Below, piece by piece: positions 9,669 to 20,829 of a stretch of DNA of 64,000 nt. The DNA is from Phaffia rhodozyma (taxonomy: Eukaryota; Basidiomycota; Tremellomycetes; Cystofilobasidiales; Mrakiaceae). A program made the translations under genes and the position numbers. The stretch is from NCBI GenBank assembly GCA_014706385.1, contig JACGZH010000010.1, forward strand, positions 1 through 64,000, written 5' to 3'. Position 1 is the stretch's first letter. Every line of letters starts with the position of its first letter. The notes under the pieces are model-generated. The model did no database searches. It saw only the letters and a program-made list of their open reading frames with translations, and was not told the DNA's origin.

Positions 9669-12600
9669 CTAAGCAGAAGCTGATTTGCGTAGAAATCCAC
9701 TCTGAACCCATGCATCGACCATCTTAAGCACCAACTCTTCTGAGATAGGCTCGCTTTTTCGGATTGTTTGAGAATAGCGCGCAGCGTTGCTGACATCGAA
9801 ATTTGGGAAAAGAGTGGGGTCAATTCCACCACTGGGATGATTGTACTGTGAATTATGGAAGGCGGAGAGTATCTCAGTCAGAATATTCACCAATAACAAC
9901 AGAGACAGATGATGTTTGGACCAACCGCCTTATCCCACAGGTCTAACAGCTTCAAGCAATCTTGTCTTCCTCCTTGCTCTTCCGCCTCTTTCAGTCCTCG
10001 GACCCATTCCTGAGGATCTACCACATCGAAAGATAATCCGGCCTTCTTGAACCAACCCAATATGGAGCTGAATGCAGTTGACAAATTCGTAGCCACGATA
10101 TGGTACGTCAGAGGTTTATCTAGAGGCTCCGAGGAAGAATCAAGAAGAACAATGTCGAGAATTGAAGCAGCAGATTTATCAACTGGGAGCCAAGCAGGAT
10201 TCTAGGAATTCATTCAAGCGCAGATACCACAACAAAATCAATTCATGTCAGGAAGATGCAATTCAAATGAAGATGGCTGTGAACAAGTGCAGAACAGACC
10301 TCTTTCAAACCTGGTAGCTTGCCGTCCACTTCCATGCTGGCAAACAACAAAGGCCATCCTTCGGTCTCGTTCCAGATCCCTTTTTGCGTGTCAGCACAAA
10401 GTTGACCTAGCCTCAAGATTCCAATTCGGGAATCAGGCAGGCAGGTCTTGGACGCCGAGAGACATATACGTTCAGCTACTAATTTTGAACGGGCTAAAAT
10501 CACCAAGATATCAGAAATCGTCATTGGTCGATGCACAACTTAATCCGGATATTGTACGAACCATATCCCATATGGACAGCATCTTCGTTGTTCAGAGAAA
10601 CTTCTTCCAACAAAGGATACGCCAAGTCTTGGTTTAGGATAGAAGCAGTGGATGAGCAGAAGTAAAGTCGGGAGTTTAGTTGTGACGTAGGCTGAGTGAT
10701 GGTTTTTATCAGGTTCGAGAGACCTTGGTGATTCAAACAGCACCATAGGTTCATCAGTGCACGTTTCGAGAGATAATTTCAACAGCCTTAGCAAAAGCAA
10801 CTGACCTTCTAGATGAGGAACAAAGCCCTGTAATCTTCCTACAAAATTAACGCTCCAGGCCGCATGCAAGACGAGTGTTGTCTCGCGCGCCATTTCAGAC
10901 CACGTCTGATGACCGACACCCAGGTCAGACTTGCTCAAGTCAGCTGGCAAACATCTCACTTTCTTCCAATCTGCTATTGAGAAAGACAATTTTCGAGCGG
11001 ACAGAGATGCCTTGACTCTATCGAAGGCATGTGGGATGGATTCCGCACGTAGGAGAAGGGTTATAAGTGTGATAGATTTCAGAGGCAAGAGTTGGGCCAA
11101 AAGATGGGCCCCCAAGGATCCAGTAGATCCTGTCAAGATCTAAGAGAGAATAGCGACATCGAAATGTTAGAAAGAGGAGAATTCAATGGCCTAGGGTTGG
11201 ATGTACATCAAGGACAGATTCTTACAACATGCTCTCCTTGTCTGATACAGCCGCTATCGTCCTTGCTCGGCGTTTCAAAAGCCCCGAGCTTATCAATTAA
11301 TACTTGCATGTACTCCAGCTCTCTCTCGTCCAGGGACGGGCCTTCGTCTCCAGTTTCTTCTCCGAGTAATCTCTTGGTATGATCCGTGAGTCTACAAAAG
11401 GCTTTCTGATTGATAAGTATCATGATTGAAGTTGTTCATCGTGATTAAAGACGAACAGACCTTCTGATTGTAGAACACTCGAAAACTATATTTGACGATA
11501 GCTTTTGTCCCTTGAGGGGTAGTTTCTAAGACAGACAAAACATCAACTGGAATGTCAGCACCTTCTACAGATTGAATGAGATTCATGGCATAAAGAAGAG
11601 GGCTGTGTTATGAACCTTTTGTAGTGAATTCCGGATTCTAGTAGACTGAAGTGAGTTTACACCGGCTGCAAACAAGTCCTCATCGAATCCAAAGCCGTTT
11701 TCTTGACTATTAGATACCCCACATGAGGCTTCAATAACTTTTTTGACAAAGGCCAGTAAATCGGTTCCCTCCTTCCACTTCCCATCCTCGTTATCGGACT
11801 CCTCTTCTCCACTCTCAAAGCTTCTGTAGGCTCGTTCAATCTCCTTCTCAAATAATTGATACGTCATTCCCCGTTGCAAGCTTCCTTTGCTAGCTCTGGG
11901 GAACTTGACGTCGGTGAGAAGGATAAGAACAAGCTCTGGAGAAATTTGTGAGTGTGAAGGTGCTAAACGATTGGTGTTGGCGAGGAAAGGGAGGAGGTCG
12001 GTCAGGGTAACCGCAGAGGCTTCAGAGGAGGGCACTATCAAAGCGCCGATAGCACTACGGTTTGCTCCAAAGAGAACCGCTTCTGCTATCAAAGGACTTG
12101 TACATAGGGATTCCTCGAGGGGAACTGGTGAGGCTTTCTCTCCATTGACCTGGGAAAACATGTGATGTACCAGTTCAACGTAAATGTCTCAGTCATCATC
12201 AGTAATAAGATGAGCCACTCACCATGACTATAACGTCATCACTTCGTCCTGAGAGAAGCCAAGCGTGCTCGATGGTGGGATGTTTAATGAAAATATCCCC
12301 CGTGATGTAAGAGCCATCTGCTTGATTCGAAACACACTAGTACAGAGACAAAGATGAGCAGCTGAGACGTGTTGATGCGGTTATGGAAGATATGCGGATG
12401 CACACTAACTTTGCTCGGCCAACCGGATTTTACAATTAATGAGAAACTCTCATGATCGTGAGGCTCCAAGATGAGACATTTAAGAGCAGCATCATTTGTG
12501 CGCAAGTAGCTCCACTCTTTGTCTATCCCGTAGTCTCTGTGGGACGACATGAGGACTATTGAATCAGGACAACTAAAACTGTTAGCTACATAGATTTGAG

Positions 12601-14013
12601 GTCACTAGCGCCAGTATAACAAACACGTACATCCACATTCACTGGAGCCATATCGGCTGACCAGACGAACACCCTGGTTGACTAGACTATCCCCAATCTC
12701 TTTAGGCATTGGTGATCCTCCAGTTGACACTAATTCAAACTCTTGGAGTAATTTCAATCCATCCTCGGTTTCCTTCAAGAGTTGGATTATATATGGTACT
12801 GAGAGGAATGACGTTGGTTTGTTTAGAATACCTCTGGCGGAAACGGCTTGCACGAGGTTGGATGATGTAACTGGCAGCGATGAAGGAAAGAAATAAAGCG
12901 CGCTCTTGCTATTGATCGACCGGAAGAAGTCCGACATGCCACTTTTTGTGTATCGAGGAATCAAACAAAGGTCTTTCTGGTTAGCAAGAATTGATATGTG
13001 TTCTGGGTTACTTAGCAAACATACCCATGAAAGAGGGGTGTGGTCGTGAAAGCGGGTTCGCCAGGGACACAAGGTAAAGGCTCGGTCCACAAACGATGGT
13101 TTTGATAAATGGGCTGTGGTTTAATTGAAGGCGGCGATTAGTACACGTTTAGCGACCACAAGAATATGAACCTGCTCACTTTAGGTACACCCGACGAACC
13201 TGAGGTATGAAAGATGATGGCAACCGTATCTGCCTCATCCTCATAGCTCAGACATGACTTGGCCTGCTCTCTTGAAAAGAGTTCTCGTCTTGAGATCCAA
13301 CTCTCTCTTTGAGGGATTTGTACTAGTGTAGGTGCGATCTCTTTCAACGACTCATAGTCTAGAGAGGCATTTTGCGCGAGAGCAGTCATCGAAGAATGAT
13401 ATAGCAGATGGGTGGACTGAGTAACACGACACAGGTACGATATGGCTTGTGGTGTATTTTGAGGACTAAACGACCAGTAGAGGCTTAGTCAGTACTGGTT
13501 ATTCTTGTACGTGTGCTGCTTAGGCAAAACGAGATGGAATGGAAGGAGAAAAAGAACATGTCACATACGCAAGTAGCAAGACTCCTAGTCCAAGTTGCCA
13601 ACAAGCGCACACGGTCAACATAAAGTCTGCAGTACTCGGACAGAGTAGAGCGATAACCATTCTATCTTGTGCTTTGTCAGATGTTCGAACGGGGATATGA
13701 AGATCTGAAGCCAAATGGTTGGCGAGGATGAGGGACTCCCTTCTCAAGGAGTCAAAAGCTAATGAACTCGACGACAATCAGCGTGTTTACTGTATACTCT
13801 AAGTGCATAAAAAATCTTACTCCAGGTATCCCATCCCCATTCGTTCTTTCCTGCTGAATGAGCGGCAAATGCGGCGGCGATGCTATTCGGACAAGACGAT
13901 GCTCTTTCCTCCAACAATTGATTGAGCGAACTATGTCTGATGTAATTTGGGTCCTGGGCGTTGTACTCGGCCGCATCTGATGCGGTCATCACTAAGTATG
14001 AGAGAGGTGGCAT
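9669..14013 (-). CDS. NRPS-like adenylation-thiolation-reductase (carboxylic acid reductase type)
   Basis: Multi-domain enzyme expected to activate a carboxylic acid with ATP, load it on a phosphopantetheine arm and release it by NADPH reduction, like aminoadipate or aryl-acid reductases. At least 12 exons on the minus strand. Adenylation: TSGSSGVPK (A3) near 13200, VSRYGSSECG (A5) near 12650, SYITGDIF (A7) and GRSDDVI (A8) near 12250-12320, and FPRASKGSLQR (A10) near 11890. Carrier: DLFAAGVNSLQ with the modifiable Ser near 11650, then LSSNIVFECSTIRRL. Reductase: VILTGSTGSLGAH (NAD(P)-binding) near 11130, YFCSSTASIL near 10660, and YARSK with the Tyr/Lys pair across the junction at 10493. The C-terminus ends SGFLRKSASA at 9669. 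I estimate about 1,100 residues, shorter than Lys2, with no condensation domain. Exon limits near 11580 and 10700 are unsure. Substrate is not predictable by eye. Confidence 0.88.
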
Positions 14014-14284
14014 GATGTCTTGTGCAAAGTCAAACAGATATGGGACACCAAGGGAAGAAGACTAGTGATGATGGTAGAGGTGAGAGGCATCCTCCTTGGT
14101 CTCCATCCGATCTCAGTATGGTCTACTCATGTCTGATCGATCATCTTTAACGATCACTCTCTAACGGTTACCATCGGCTTGTTCAACTCCTCGATTCTTT
14201 GGGGCCCCGCATTTGACCTTTTTCGTCTACGTTTCATATTACTCATGTTCTTTCTCTCCTGTATTCAGCTCAACACTCATCATC
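14014..14284. promoter_or_regulatory. Divergent promoter, NRPS-like gene and YAE1
   Basis: A 271 bp gap between outward-facing starts. It contains a short inverted TGATCGATCA at about 14135-14144 and pyrimidine tracts before YAE1. No known factor site is assigned. Confidence 0.5.
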
Positions 14285-14999
14285 ATGTCTCTTTCGCCTA
14301 GCCACACCTCGGATATAATTGACGACCAGGATGACTGGCTTGATGATACAGCTGTGGACATGACTTCAATGTCTATGAGCGGAACCAATCTGAGCATGGC
14401 CGACAAAGAGTGGGCATCAATGGATGAAAAGTTTACCAATGTATGTTTTCGTCTATGGTACGCTCTTTTCGTTCTTCTTCTCATCGATGGATCTATATGT
14501 ACTCTATTACCCCTAGGACGGTTACAGAGAAGGTATTCCGGAAGGCAAACTATCTACTCTTCAACCAGGATTCGATGACGGTTTCGCTTTGGCTGCCCCC
14601 CTTGCTCGCCAGTTCGGAGGTCTCAAAGCTCAGACATCCGCTCTTCTTGCCATGCTTAATCCACCCCCAGGACTTCGATCAAAGTTGCCACCTATGGCTG
14701 CTCTGTCAGACTCCATCAGAGATAACCAAATAAAGGAGCTCAAAGAGATCTCCAAAGAGCTTGCAGTCGTCCGGATGGAGCACCTGGTTGGTAGAGACTT
14801 AGAGGCCGAAGAACATTCAAAGGAACACGGAATTGATATTCCGAATGAACATGTAGGAACAGTAGGTGGAAGATGCGAAGAGAGCAAAGGGGAGAAGAAG
14901 ATAGACAATTGGAACGCGCGTCTGGAGAAGATCAAGAAAGACATCGGGATATTAGTCCAGGAAGAACTGCCATCATCGATAGAGATAGTAAACTCATAA
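14285..14999 (+). CDS. YAE1: Yae1-domain protein (Fe-S adaptor)
   Basis: Two exons, 14285-14440 and 14517-14999, giving 212 residues. Right after the junction the protein reads DGYREGIPEGKLSTLQPGFD and continues DGFALAAPLARQFG. This is the deca-GX3 repeat that defines the Yae1 family. In yeast Yae1 pairs with Lto1 to recruit the cytosolic iron-sulfur machinery to the ribosome recycling factor Rli1/ABCE1. The N-terminal exon has the acidic Trp pattern DDWLDD seen in Yae1 proteins. The C-terminal half is a charged helical tail that ends SSIEIVNS. Intron donor GTATGT and acceptor CCCTAG keep phase 0. Lto1 has the same repeat but is usually shorter, so Yae1 is preferred. Confidence 0.85.
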
Positions 15000-15257
15000 A
15001 GAACTTCATATCTTGCTTTCTATTTTTGAGCGAGAGTTGACAAAATTGAACACCATACATAGATACTGATCTCCACTGACGATAGGCAACACACACCTGT
15101 CTCCATGGTGCAGCTCTATACTAGAAATGAGGCGTATACTCACAGATACGTCCACTTATATCAGCTTTCCTTAAAGATCTCTCACGGTTATCTTTGTTGG
15201 CGCCATCAGCTTCATTGATATACTCTCTTGATCCCAGTCTTTTCATAACATTACAAT

Positions 15258-16361
15258 CTATGAGGATGGAGACAGCAGAGGGGGTTCCCATAGAGTGATT
15301 TTTCTTCCGGCTATGCTCATCGTCTTGACCGGTTCCGGCATGCTGGCAAAATCCCGTCGACCTTCGCTCGATGTTGCGTCTGTTAGAAAGTTATGCTTCT
15401 TTCTGGATGACTTTGTGCCTGGAGGCGCTGACCACGCTTCCTGGTGATGTCCAGATGATGTTACAAACGACGTATAATCATCCGCCGGGACCCTCTCGCT
15501 AACTGTTGAAAGATACTGGAGTTTTACTGGAGACTTATCAGAAGATTTTGACACTTTGTCTGATTGACTAATTCTCAATAACGCTTGTCGTGTGCAGGGG
15601 GAAGACGAAATTATTTTCGGTGATGTCGGCGAGGTTTCGAGCTGAACGGACAGAAAAGACTGGGGCTGAGACGGAAAGGTCCGTGAAGGCGAAGCTCTGG
15701 GTTTACGTTCGACGGATGGGCTTGGTCGAAGGGGTACAAAGGCTGAACGCTTCTCTAAAGATTAAAAGTGTCAAACATTTACAAAGACTACAAAGGATTA
15801 ATGAGCGTGAACTAACTTCTAGGACGGTCAGTTGCTGCGGCATCTGAATGAGTTAAAGAGCGGCGTGGAGCTACCATTTCCTGATTGCTTCCTACATTCC
15901 AATAATCCTCATACATGTCATGTTTGTCTTTCCTTAAAGATCTACTATCTCTTGAATGATGTCCTATCAATCCTCCGCCCTCTGATATCTTTTTTTTTGT
16001 TGCTCAAAATAGTCTTTTCAATCTGAACATCCCGGCTATTCTGAACCGGAACAGGCGCCGGAGAGCAAGGCGAAGAACAGCCAATGGGAGGTGATGAGGA
16101 CATCAAGTTGGTTAGGTCGATATAGTTCCTCTTGCTGGAATGGAGAGAGAATGACTCCTCTATCGAGTCATCAGAGAGATCAGACACTACTTGAATTTGG
16201 GCATCACGCTCTGCCATACTTGTAGTTCTTGAAATAGCAAAGTTCGTTCGATTTAGTTTGTTTTTTCTGGGTGGACGGACTGCCTGTGGCTTTGAGAATC
16301 GCTTCGCATGACCTTGGTTGTACAGTCCTTGGACGATAGGAAATGCCGACGTTGGTTGCAC
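15258..16361 (-). CDS. Uncertain Ser-rich multi-exon ORF block
   Basis: Not recognised. The minus strand carries open blocks that look coding by composition. One, about 16361-16040, reads KRFSKPQAVRPPRKNK and then an acidic Ser-rich run (SDLSDDSIEESFSLHSSK). Another, about 15800-15258, is open with no ATG at its left edge and ends at a stop with WEPPLLSPSS. An intron-like GTTAGT...CTTTAG lies between 15840 and 15785. A possible start ATG is at 16217. I could not build one clean reading frame across the whole block. It may be the 3' part of a separate small gene or a decaying gene. Downstream of it is the YAE1 3' end, convergent. Confidence 0.3.
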
Positions 16362-16538
16362 GTTTCGGGCTGGGAGCGAGAGGATAGAAGTCTATTCCAG
16401 TGAGCCACCTATCTTGAATGATTACAATTAAACACACTCACGTATTTTGCCAAATACGACCTTTTTAGTTGAACTTTCACTGTTGTTCTTCTTTTTGTTC
16501 TTCTTTCTTTCATTGCCTTGTCTTCCACAATTACTAAC

Positions 16539-17341
16539 CTATGAGCGCGTATCACTAGTTGTTGAGGTAACTTCCGAGATAGATGCATGCGTCTTCTCTT
16601 GTATCGGAGAGGCAATCGAGGTTGCCTCAAGAGATGCAGTTTTTTCAGAGAACGACCAGGAAGGATTTAGATTGTAAATCTGGATGACGGATCGACTTTT
16701 CTCAGAGTCCTTCTTGGCAGACAGAGGAGCGTTCTGTAAGTCTTTATCAGAGCCTGTTTGCGACATACTCGACTGACATGGTAGATTTCGGAATCGTTGT
16801 AAGAATGAATGGGTTCGAACATTGGGGCTGGACAAATTGGTTCTCAATGTCAAGTACACACTCACAGAAAGGCCATCTTTGCTTTCTCGTGTGACATAGT
16901 TTGAAACGGCCTTTGTCCTGAATATCATTTGCAAAGAGCGAATGAAGAGAGGTTTGGAAGATGAGTATATGCGCTAGACTTGTTCACATCTACTAGACGG
17001 GTTTTTTGTTTGTTTATGAATTAGAATGAAATCGGGGCGTACCAAGGATTCTCTTTCAACTCTATTCCGGTCTCCTCCCTTCTGGACAAGTCAATCTGGT
17101 GTAGTTCCGCCTGCTCTTTGGACAACTGAGATTTGTTCGAATGGTTATTGTTTGAGTCAATGATCATGTCGTTCTCAATGTCATCGTCTTCATCATCAGA
17201 TGATGTGCCAACATCGGAACCCAACATGGAGGACGACCATATGTTTTTCATAATTCCCGGATGCTGATACTCTAGGGTTTGATAGCTGCGAGAAGAATAG
17301 ACAAATCGTGTCTGATGAAGAAGGATGCCAGTCATGCTCAT
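16539..17341 (-). CDS. Hypothetical protein, acidic and Ser-rich
   Basis: Not recognised. Three exons, 17341-17043, 16917-16866 and 16772-16539, join in frame to 194 residues. The donors are GTACGC and GTGAGT and the acceptors ATATTCAG and CATGTCAG. An acidic patch, SSDDEDDDIENDM, sits near residue 45 and is followed by an Asn/Ser stretch. KENPWTKAVSNYVTRESKDG crosses the first intron. The C-terminus is Ser/Thr-rich (EVTSTTSDTRS). No membrane segment or signal peptide is seen. The start at 17341 is the first ATG of the frame; later in-frame ATGs (17335, and MKNIW further in) are possible. It shares a 212 bp promoter with the aquaglyceroporin. Confidence 0.5.
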
Positions 17342-17553
17342 TCATACACGCCGTCCAGAATTGTTAGGAATGTTGACGGGGACTATGTTCGTTAGGGTTA
17401 TTGTTTGTTCATGCCGTCATAGAAAACCATTTTTTCCCAATTCTCGTTCATCTCCAATTTCTGACTCTTCTCACCCTTCATACTTGTTCAATAAGGAGCA
17501 GTACAAAACGGTTGACTCTGACCCTCTTTGTACTTTCTCGAAAGACCATCAAA

Positions 17554-19372
17554 ATGTCAAATCTTGAACGTCAACCACTTCTTTACACCCAGTCTTCATC
17601 CACTTCCTATCCTAAGTCCTCCTTCTCGGACAGACTTGCTCGTTTCAGGCACATCTACAGACAGCCTCTCGCCGAGTTCATAGGGTGAGTTTCGCTATAA
17701 ATTAGGTCCACATCTGAAGAACAAACCTCATTCCAGAAGCTTCTTTTTAGAACGGCTATTCTGGTCTTTGTTGGAGATGGAGTAGTTGCTCAATACCTTT
17801 TGAGCCGTGGTCTGAACGGATCATGGCTGGGTATCAATATTGCCTGTCGGTGCCTTGTTCCTGACTACTGACCCCTGATCCATTCTGAACCTCATCGAGC
17901 GAGAAGACACTGACAGAGCACTTTCAACTCTGCCTCATTGTGATCCCACAGGGGCTGGAGTATGTTTCTTCAGATTCAAGCTGCTGATTCAGAGACGATG
18001 AAACTAACAGGATGAAAAACTCTTGAATATTCTCATTTGGGGTTAATCTTCCCGGTGATCAAGGGGGTTATGTTAGGAAGTTTGACTGCAGGCTCTATTT
18101 CCGGGGCACATTTGAATCCTGCTGTAAGCTCTTTTATGGGTCATAATCTGCGCGCTTTATATCAGTAGAACTCAACATATGTTGATGATTTGTGCGCCAT
18201 CAGGTCTCGCTCTGCTTTGCTCTCTTCACTCGGAACGGCCAGCGGTTCCCTCTTCGCAAGCTTCCAGGATATATTCTGAGCCAGATGCTTGGAGGATTCG
18301 CTGGTGCCGCCTTGGTTTATGCGGGCTATTCCGTGAGTGTGTCATTTACACTCTGTTGGAGCGTTTACTGAACGCCTTCTCATATATATCTCGATAGCAT
18401 CAAATCGATGTATACGAACATGGCTCAAGAACCGTGCCTGGAGGTGAAGTCCTCAGCAACGGGCTAGGCCCAACTGCTGGGATCTTCTGTACAGTGAGTG
18501 TCAGCTCATCAGTTTTTACACAACAACCGGGCCTCATCATTGTCTTTTTCTACACACAGTACCCTCTTCCAAACTCTACCCTTTGGTCCAATTTCTTCTC
18601 AGAGTTCCTTGCTTCAGGCAGGTCGTTTCTTGTTCTTTCGAATACTAGCGTGAAATCTCATGTTGCATCGGACTCTTTGTGCTTCTATCAACAGCTCTTC
18701 TCATGTTCGGAATTTTTGTTATCACCTCGAAGAGGAATGAGGTCTTGGCTCTGTCTGGTCACTTTGCAGTGTTTATACTCTTAATCTTGATCGGAACAAG
18801 CTTAGGGTATCAAACAGGTGAGTTCAAGTGTGGTTGATAGTCATACGAGTGAGTACTCATGTGATGTTTGCGAGCTCTTAGGATACGGCATCAACGCAGG
18901 TAAGTGTTATCGATCATTTTTGGATTCCCTGAAGATGGTTAAGTTTACTGAAATTTTCTTTTGATTTGAAATCAGCTCGAGATCTGGCCCCTAGGATCTT
19001 CACCTACTTCGTATATGGTTCCGAAGTGTTCACAGCCAAAAACATCAACGGCAATTCGTACTGGTGAGTGTCAAACTATCATCTGGTTTGATCCTTGTCT
19101 TCAAAATTAAGTGCTGTATATGGTTTGTTTTGTCTTGGGCTACTGTCAGGTGGATTCCTGGTAAGTTTTTATTTTCCCCTGTGATCTGTTTGACTAGCAT
19201 AGGTTTTCTCAGTGTCCTTGCCGGTTTCATGTGACGGTCAGTCGTCGCGCCATTTTTCGGGACGATCGCCGGTGCTTCGGTGTTTACGTTATTCATCGGC
19301 GAGCCGGATGGAGTAGCCGAGGGTATGATGGGGGGATTGCCTGATGATCAAGATCAACCTGATGGATTTTGA
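17554..19372 (+). CDS. Aquaglyceroporin (MIP family)
   Basis: Six-helix channel for glycerol or water in the plasma membrane. Twelve exons: 17554-17684, 17751-17845, 17952-17959 (8 nt), 18064-18123, 18204-18332, 18398-18493, 18560-18617, 18695-18817, 18882-18899 (18 nt), 18976-19063, 19150-19160 (11 nt) and 19242-19372. They total 948 nt, 315 residues. Helix 1 is [18 protein letters not shown]. The first pore half-helix motif is [11 protein letters not shown], with an intact NPA. The second is [14 protein letters not shown], so NAA replaces NPA while the aquaglyceroporin-type Arg-Asp follows. Helix 5 is [15 protein letters not shown]. The 8-nt exon is needed for WAG-GVMLG, and one intron (18618-18694) is GC-AG. 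The tail ends DDQDQPDGF. Family is certain; solute is not. Confidence 0.92.
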
Positions 19373-19381
19373 TGAAAACTT

Positions 19382-19411
19382 TGGTCTGAATGGATCATGG
19401 CTGAGCATCGA
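19382..19411 (+). repeat. 30 bp near-copy of aquaglyceroporin exon 2
   Basis: Just past the aquaglyceroporin stop the sequence reads GGTCTGAATGGATCATGGCT and on to GAGCATCGAT. This matches exon 2 (from about 17813) at roughly 26 of 30 positions. Flanks do not match. It may be the last trace of a tandem duplicate of the gene. Confidence 0.45.
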
Positions 19412-19734
19412 TTATGAGATGAACGATTGACACCTGCCAGAGCGAGGAGGTCCTCGAAGGAGACAGATGTTGCGCATTGCTCCTCTCTGTCGTGTTCGTA
19501 CAGAGATTCGCCAGGTGTAGTGGGCAAGAATGGCAGAAAAATACCAAGAACGATCATCAGTTCTTATGTTTAAACGGAAAAAGAGGCACCAAATCCCGTC
19601 AATCGGCTACGTTTGGTATAGGTCGACACACGATAGGAGGTGTTGAACCTTCAAGTTCATCTCGTTGTCCGGTGTCGCCTCTCCCGACGACCTGACGGCT
19701 TGTCTAAACAGATCACCCTTATCGAAAGGACTTT

Positions 19735-19826
19735 TGACTTCGTCATTGTCTTTTTCTGTTTCTTCCTCTCCTTCTGTTTCTTTCTCTGTCTTTCTCTGTC
19801 TTTCTCTGTCTGTACATGTCTTTATT
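19735..19826 (+). repeat. Pyrimidine microsatellite, (CTTTCTCTGT)n-like
   Basis: A low-complexity stretch with three near-perfect TCTTTCTCTG units at about 19783-19812 inside a longer CTT-rich run. It lies between the aquaglyceroporin and the truncated element copy. A related CTTTGTCT array is at about 20525-20562. Confidence 0.7.
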
Positions 19827-19861
19827 TGTGAGCTGTAGAGACATCACAGGTGGTATGTTTC

Positions 19862-20238
19862 AGGATGATGTGTCGAGTGCTCATCATTCTTTCTACTCAC
19901 TCTCTACTTACCCTCTACTTACTCTCTACTTACTCTCAGACTTGGCGGAATAGAGACGTCAATGCGCCGCGCAACATACTCCACCAAGCCCTGCACTAGG
20001 AGAAGAGCAAGGGGGCGAGGATGCCGGGCTTTGACGCTGTCGCTAGCGATGCTGATGCTGAGAATGCCGTGACGGCTGAGGCTGAGGATAAGACTGAGGC
20101 TGAGGCTGAGGCTAGCACAAACTAAGCTCATGACCGATGGGGAGTCTGTGGTCTGTGGTCTGAGGGCACCCAACTCCAAAAGGGCCATGTACCGATCACC
20201 ACTGGTTGAGATTATTCTCACCGTGCTTTACGCATATA
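19862..20238 (+). pseudogene. Truncated second copy of the Fanzor-like element 3' end
   Basis: From 19940 this is a diverged copy of the last exon of the Fanzor-like gene at 23229. It reads TWRNRDVNAPRNILHQALH, so the final RuvC Asp (19955-19957) and the N..RN helix are kept. A TAG at 19997-19999 stands where the other copy has CAG. The preceding intron is also shared: it ends CTCTCAG and here contains an expanded CTCTACTTAC array at 19895-19938. Upstream coding sequence is absent, so the copy is 5'-truncated. After the stop the frame has an Ala-Glu tail (GAGGCT minisatellite, about 20050-20114). Similarity to the other copy continues to about 20238 and stops, marking the likely element end. 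Confidence 0.75.
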
Positions 20239-20829
20239 TGTATTGCTTTTTATAGACTCGATAGTAGCAATCTCATGATACAACACCTTTGCGAGGAATA
20301 TGCGACTTGAAGCAACTGAGGTAGCAAATCCGACCGAAGAAGAGATAAGTTTAGCAAGCCAAGTGTACAAGTATGCGTTGAGCTAAGACTATACATATGC
20401 TTGGATTCAGCACAACTGCAAGAGCGTCAGTCGACTCGACTACTTTGATGATCGTGTTGTGTACGTCCGGATGAACACCGCTGACGTTAGCTGCACGTGG
20501 CTCGATCAAGCATATCTTCTCTGTCTCTTCGTCTTTGTCTTTGTTCCTTTGTCTCTTTGTCTATGGACGGTAGAGCCTTCACCAGGTCGTTCATCATGAC
20601 CGACAGACAGTCGAACTGGTTAAAGGGAAACCGGTCAAAGGAGATTTTCTGCGAACAAGCAGACATCAATCCCAACAGCTTATAAGACATAACGAACTCG
20701 AGATGATTAGAGCAATCTTCCATATCAGGAGACTCATATGCACTCTTTCACACCCTAACATCAGAACACTCCTTCGTATCAGAACACTCATCAGTTGCCT
20801 TGAGGAGTGCCGCTCCTCTTGTGTTCGAT
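20239..20829. other. Spacer between element copies
   Basis: Between the truncated copy and the start of the larger copy. Contains a CTTTGTCT-type low-complexity run at about 20520-20562 and a short duplicated ATCAGAACACTC at about 20760 and 20778. No gene seen. The 5' end of the larger element should lie here, but I could not fix it by inverted or direct repeats. Confidence 0.4.

Noticed and set aside
16409..16630. Continuation of the 194-residue gene past its TAG at 16539
   Set aside because: A GTTAGT follows the stop, but the stop is in frame and the three upstream exons already form a complete reading frame.
19735..20562. CRISPR-like array in the CTTTCTCTGT and CTCTACTTAC repeats
   Set aside because: Units are contiguous or nearly so, of low complexity, with no unique spacers; simple tandem repeats in a eukaryote.
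20239..20829. Terminal inverted repeats for the Fanzor-like element
   Set aside because: I compared the reverse complement of the 23413-23478 terminus with this stretch and saw no match, so the 5' boundary stays unset.
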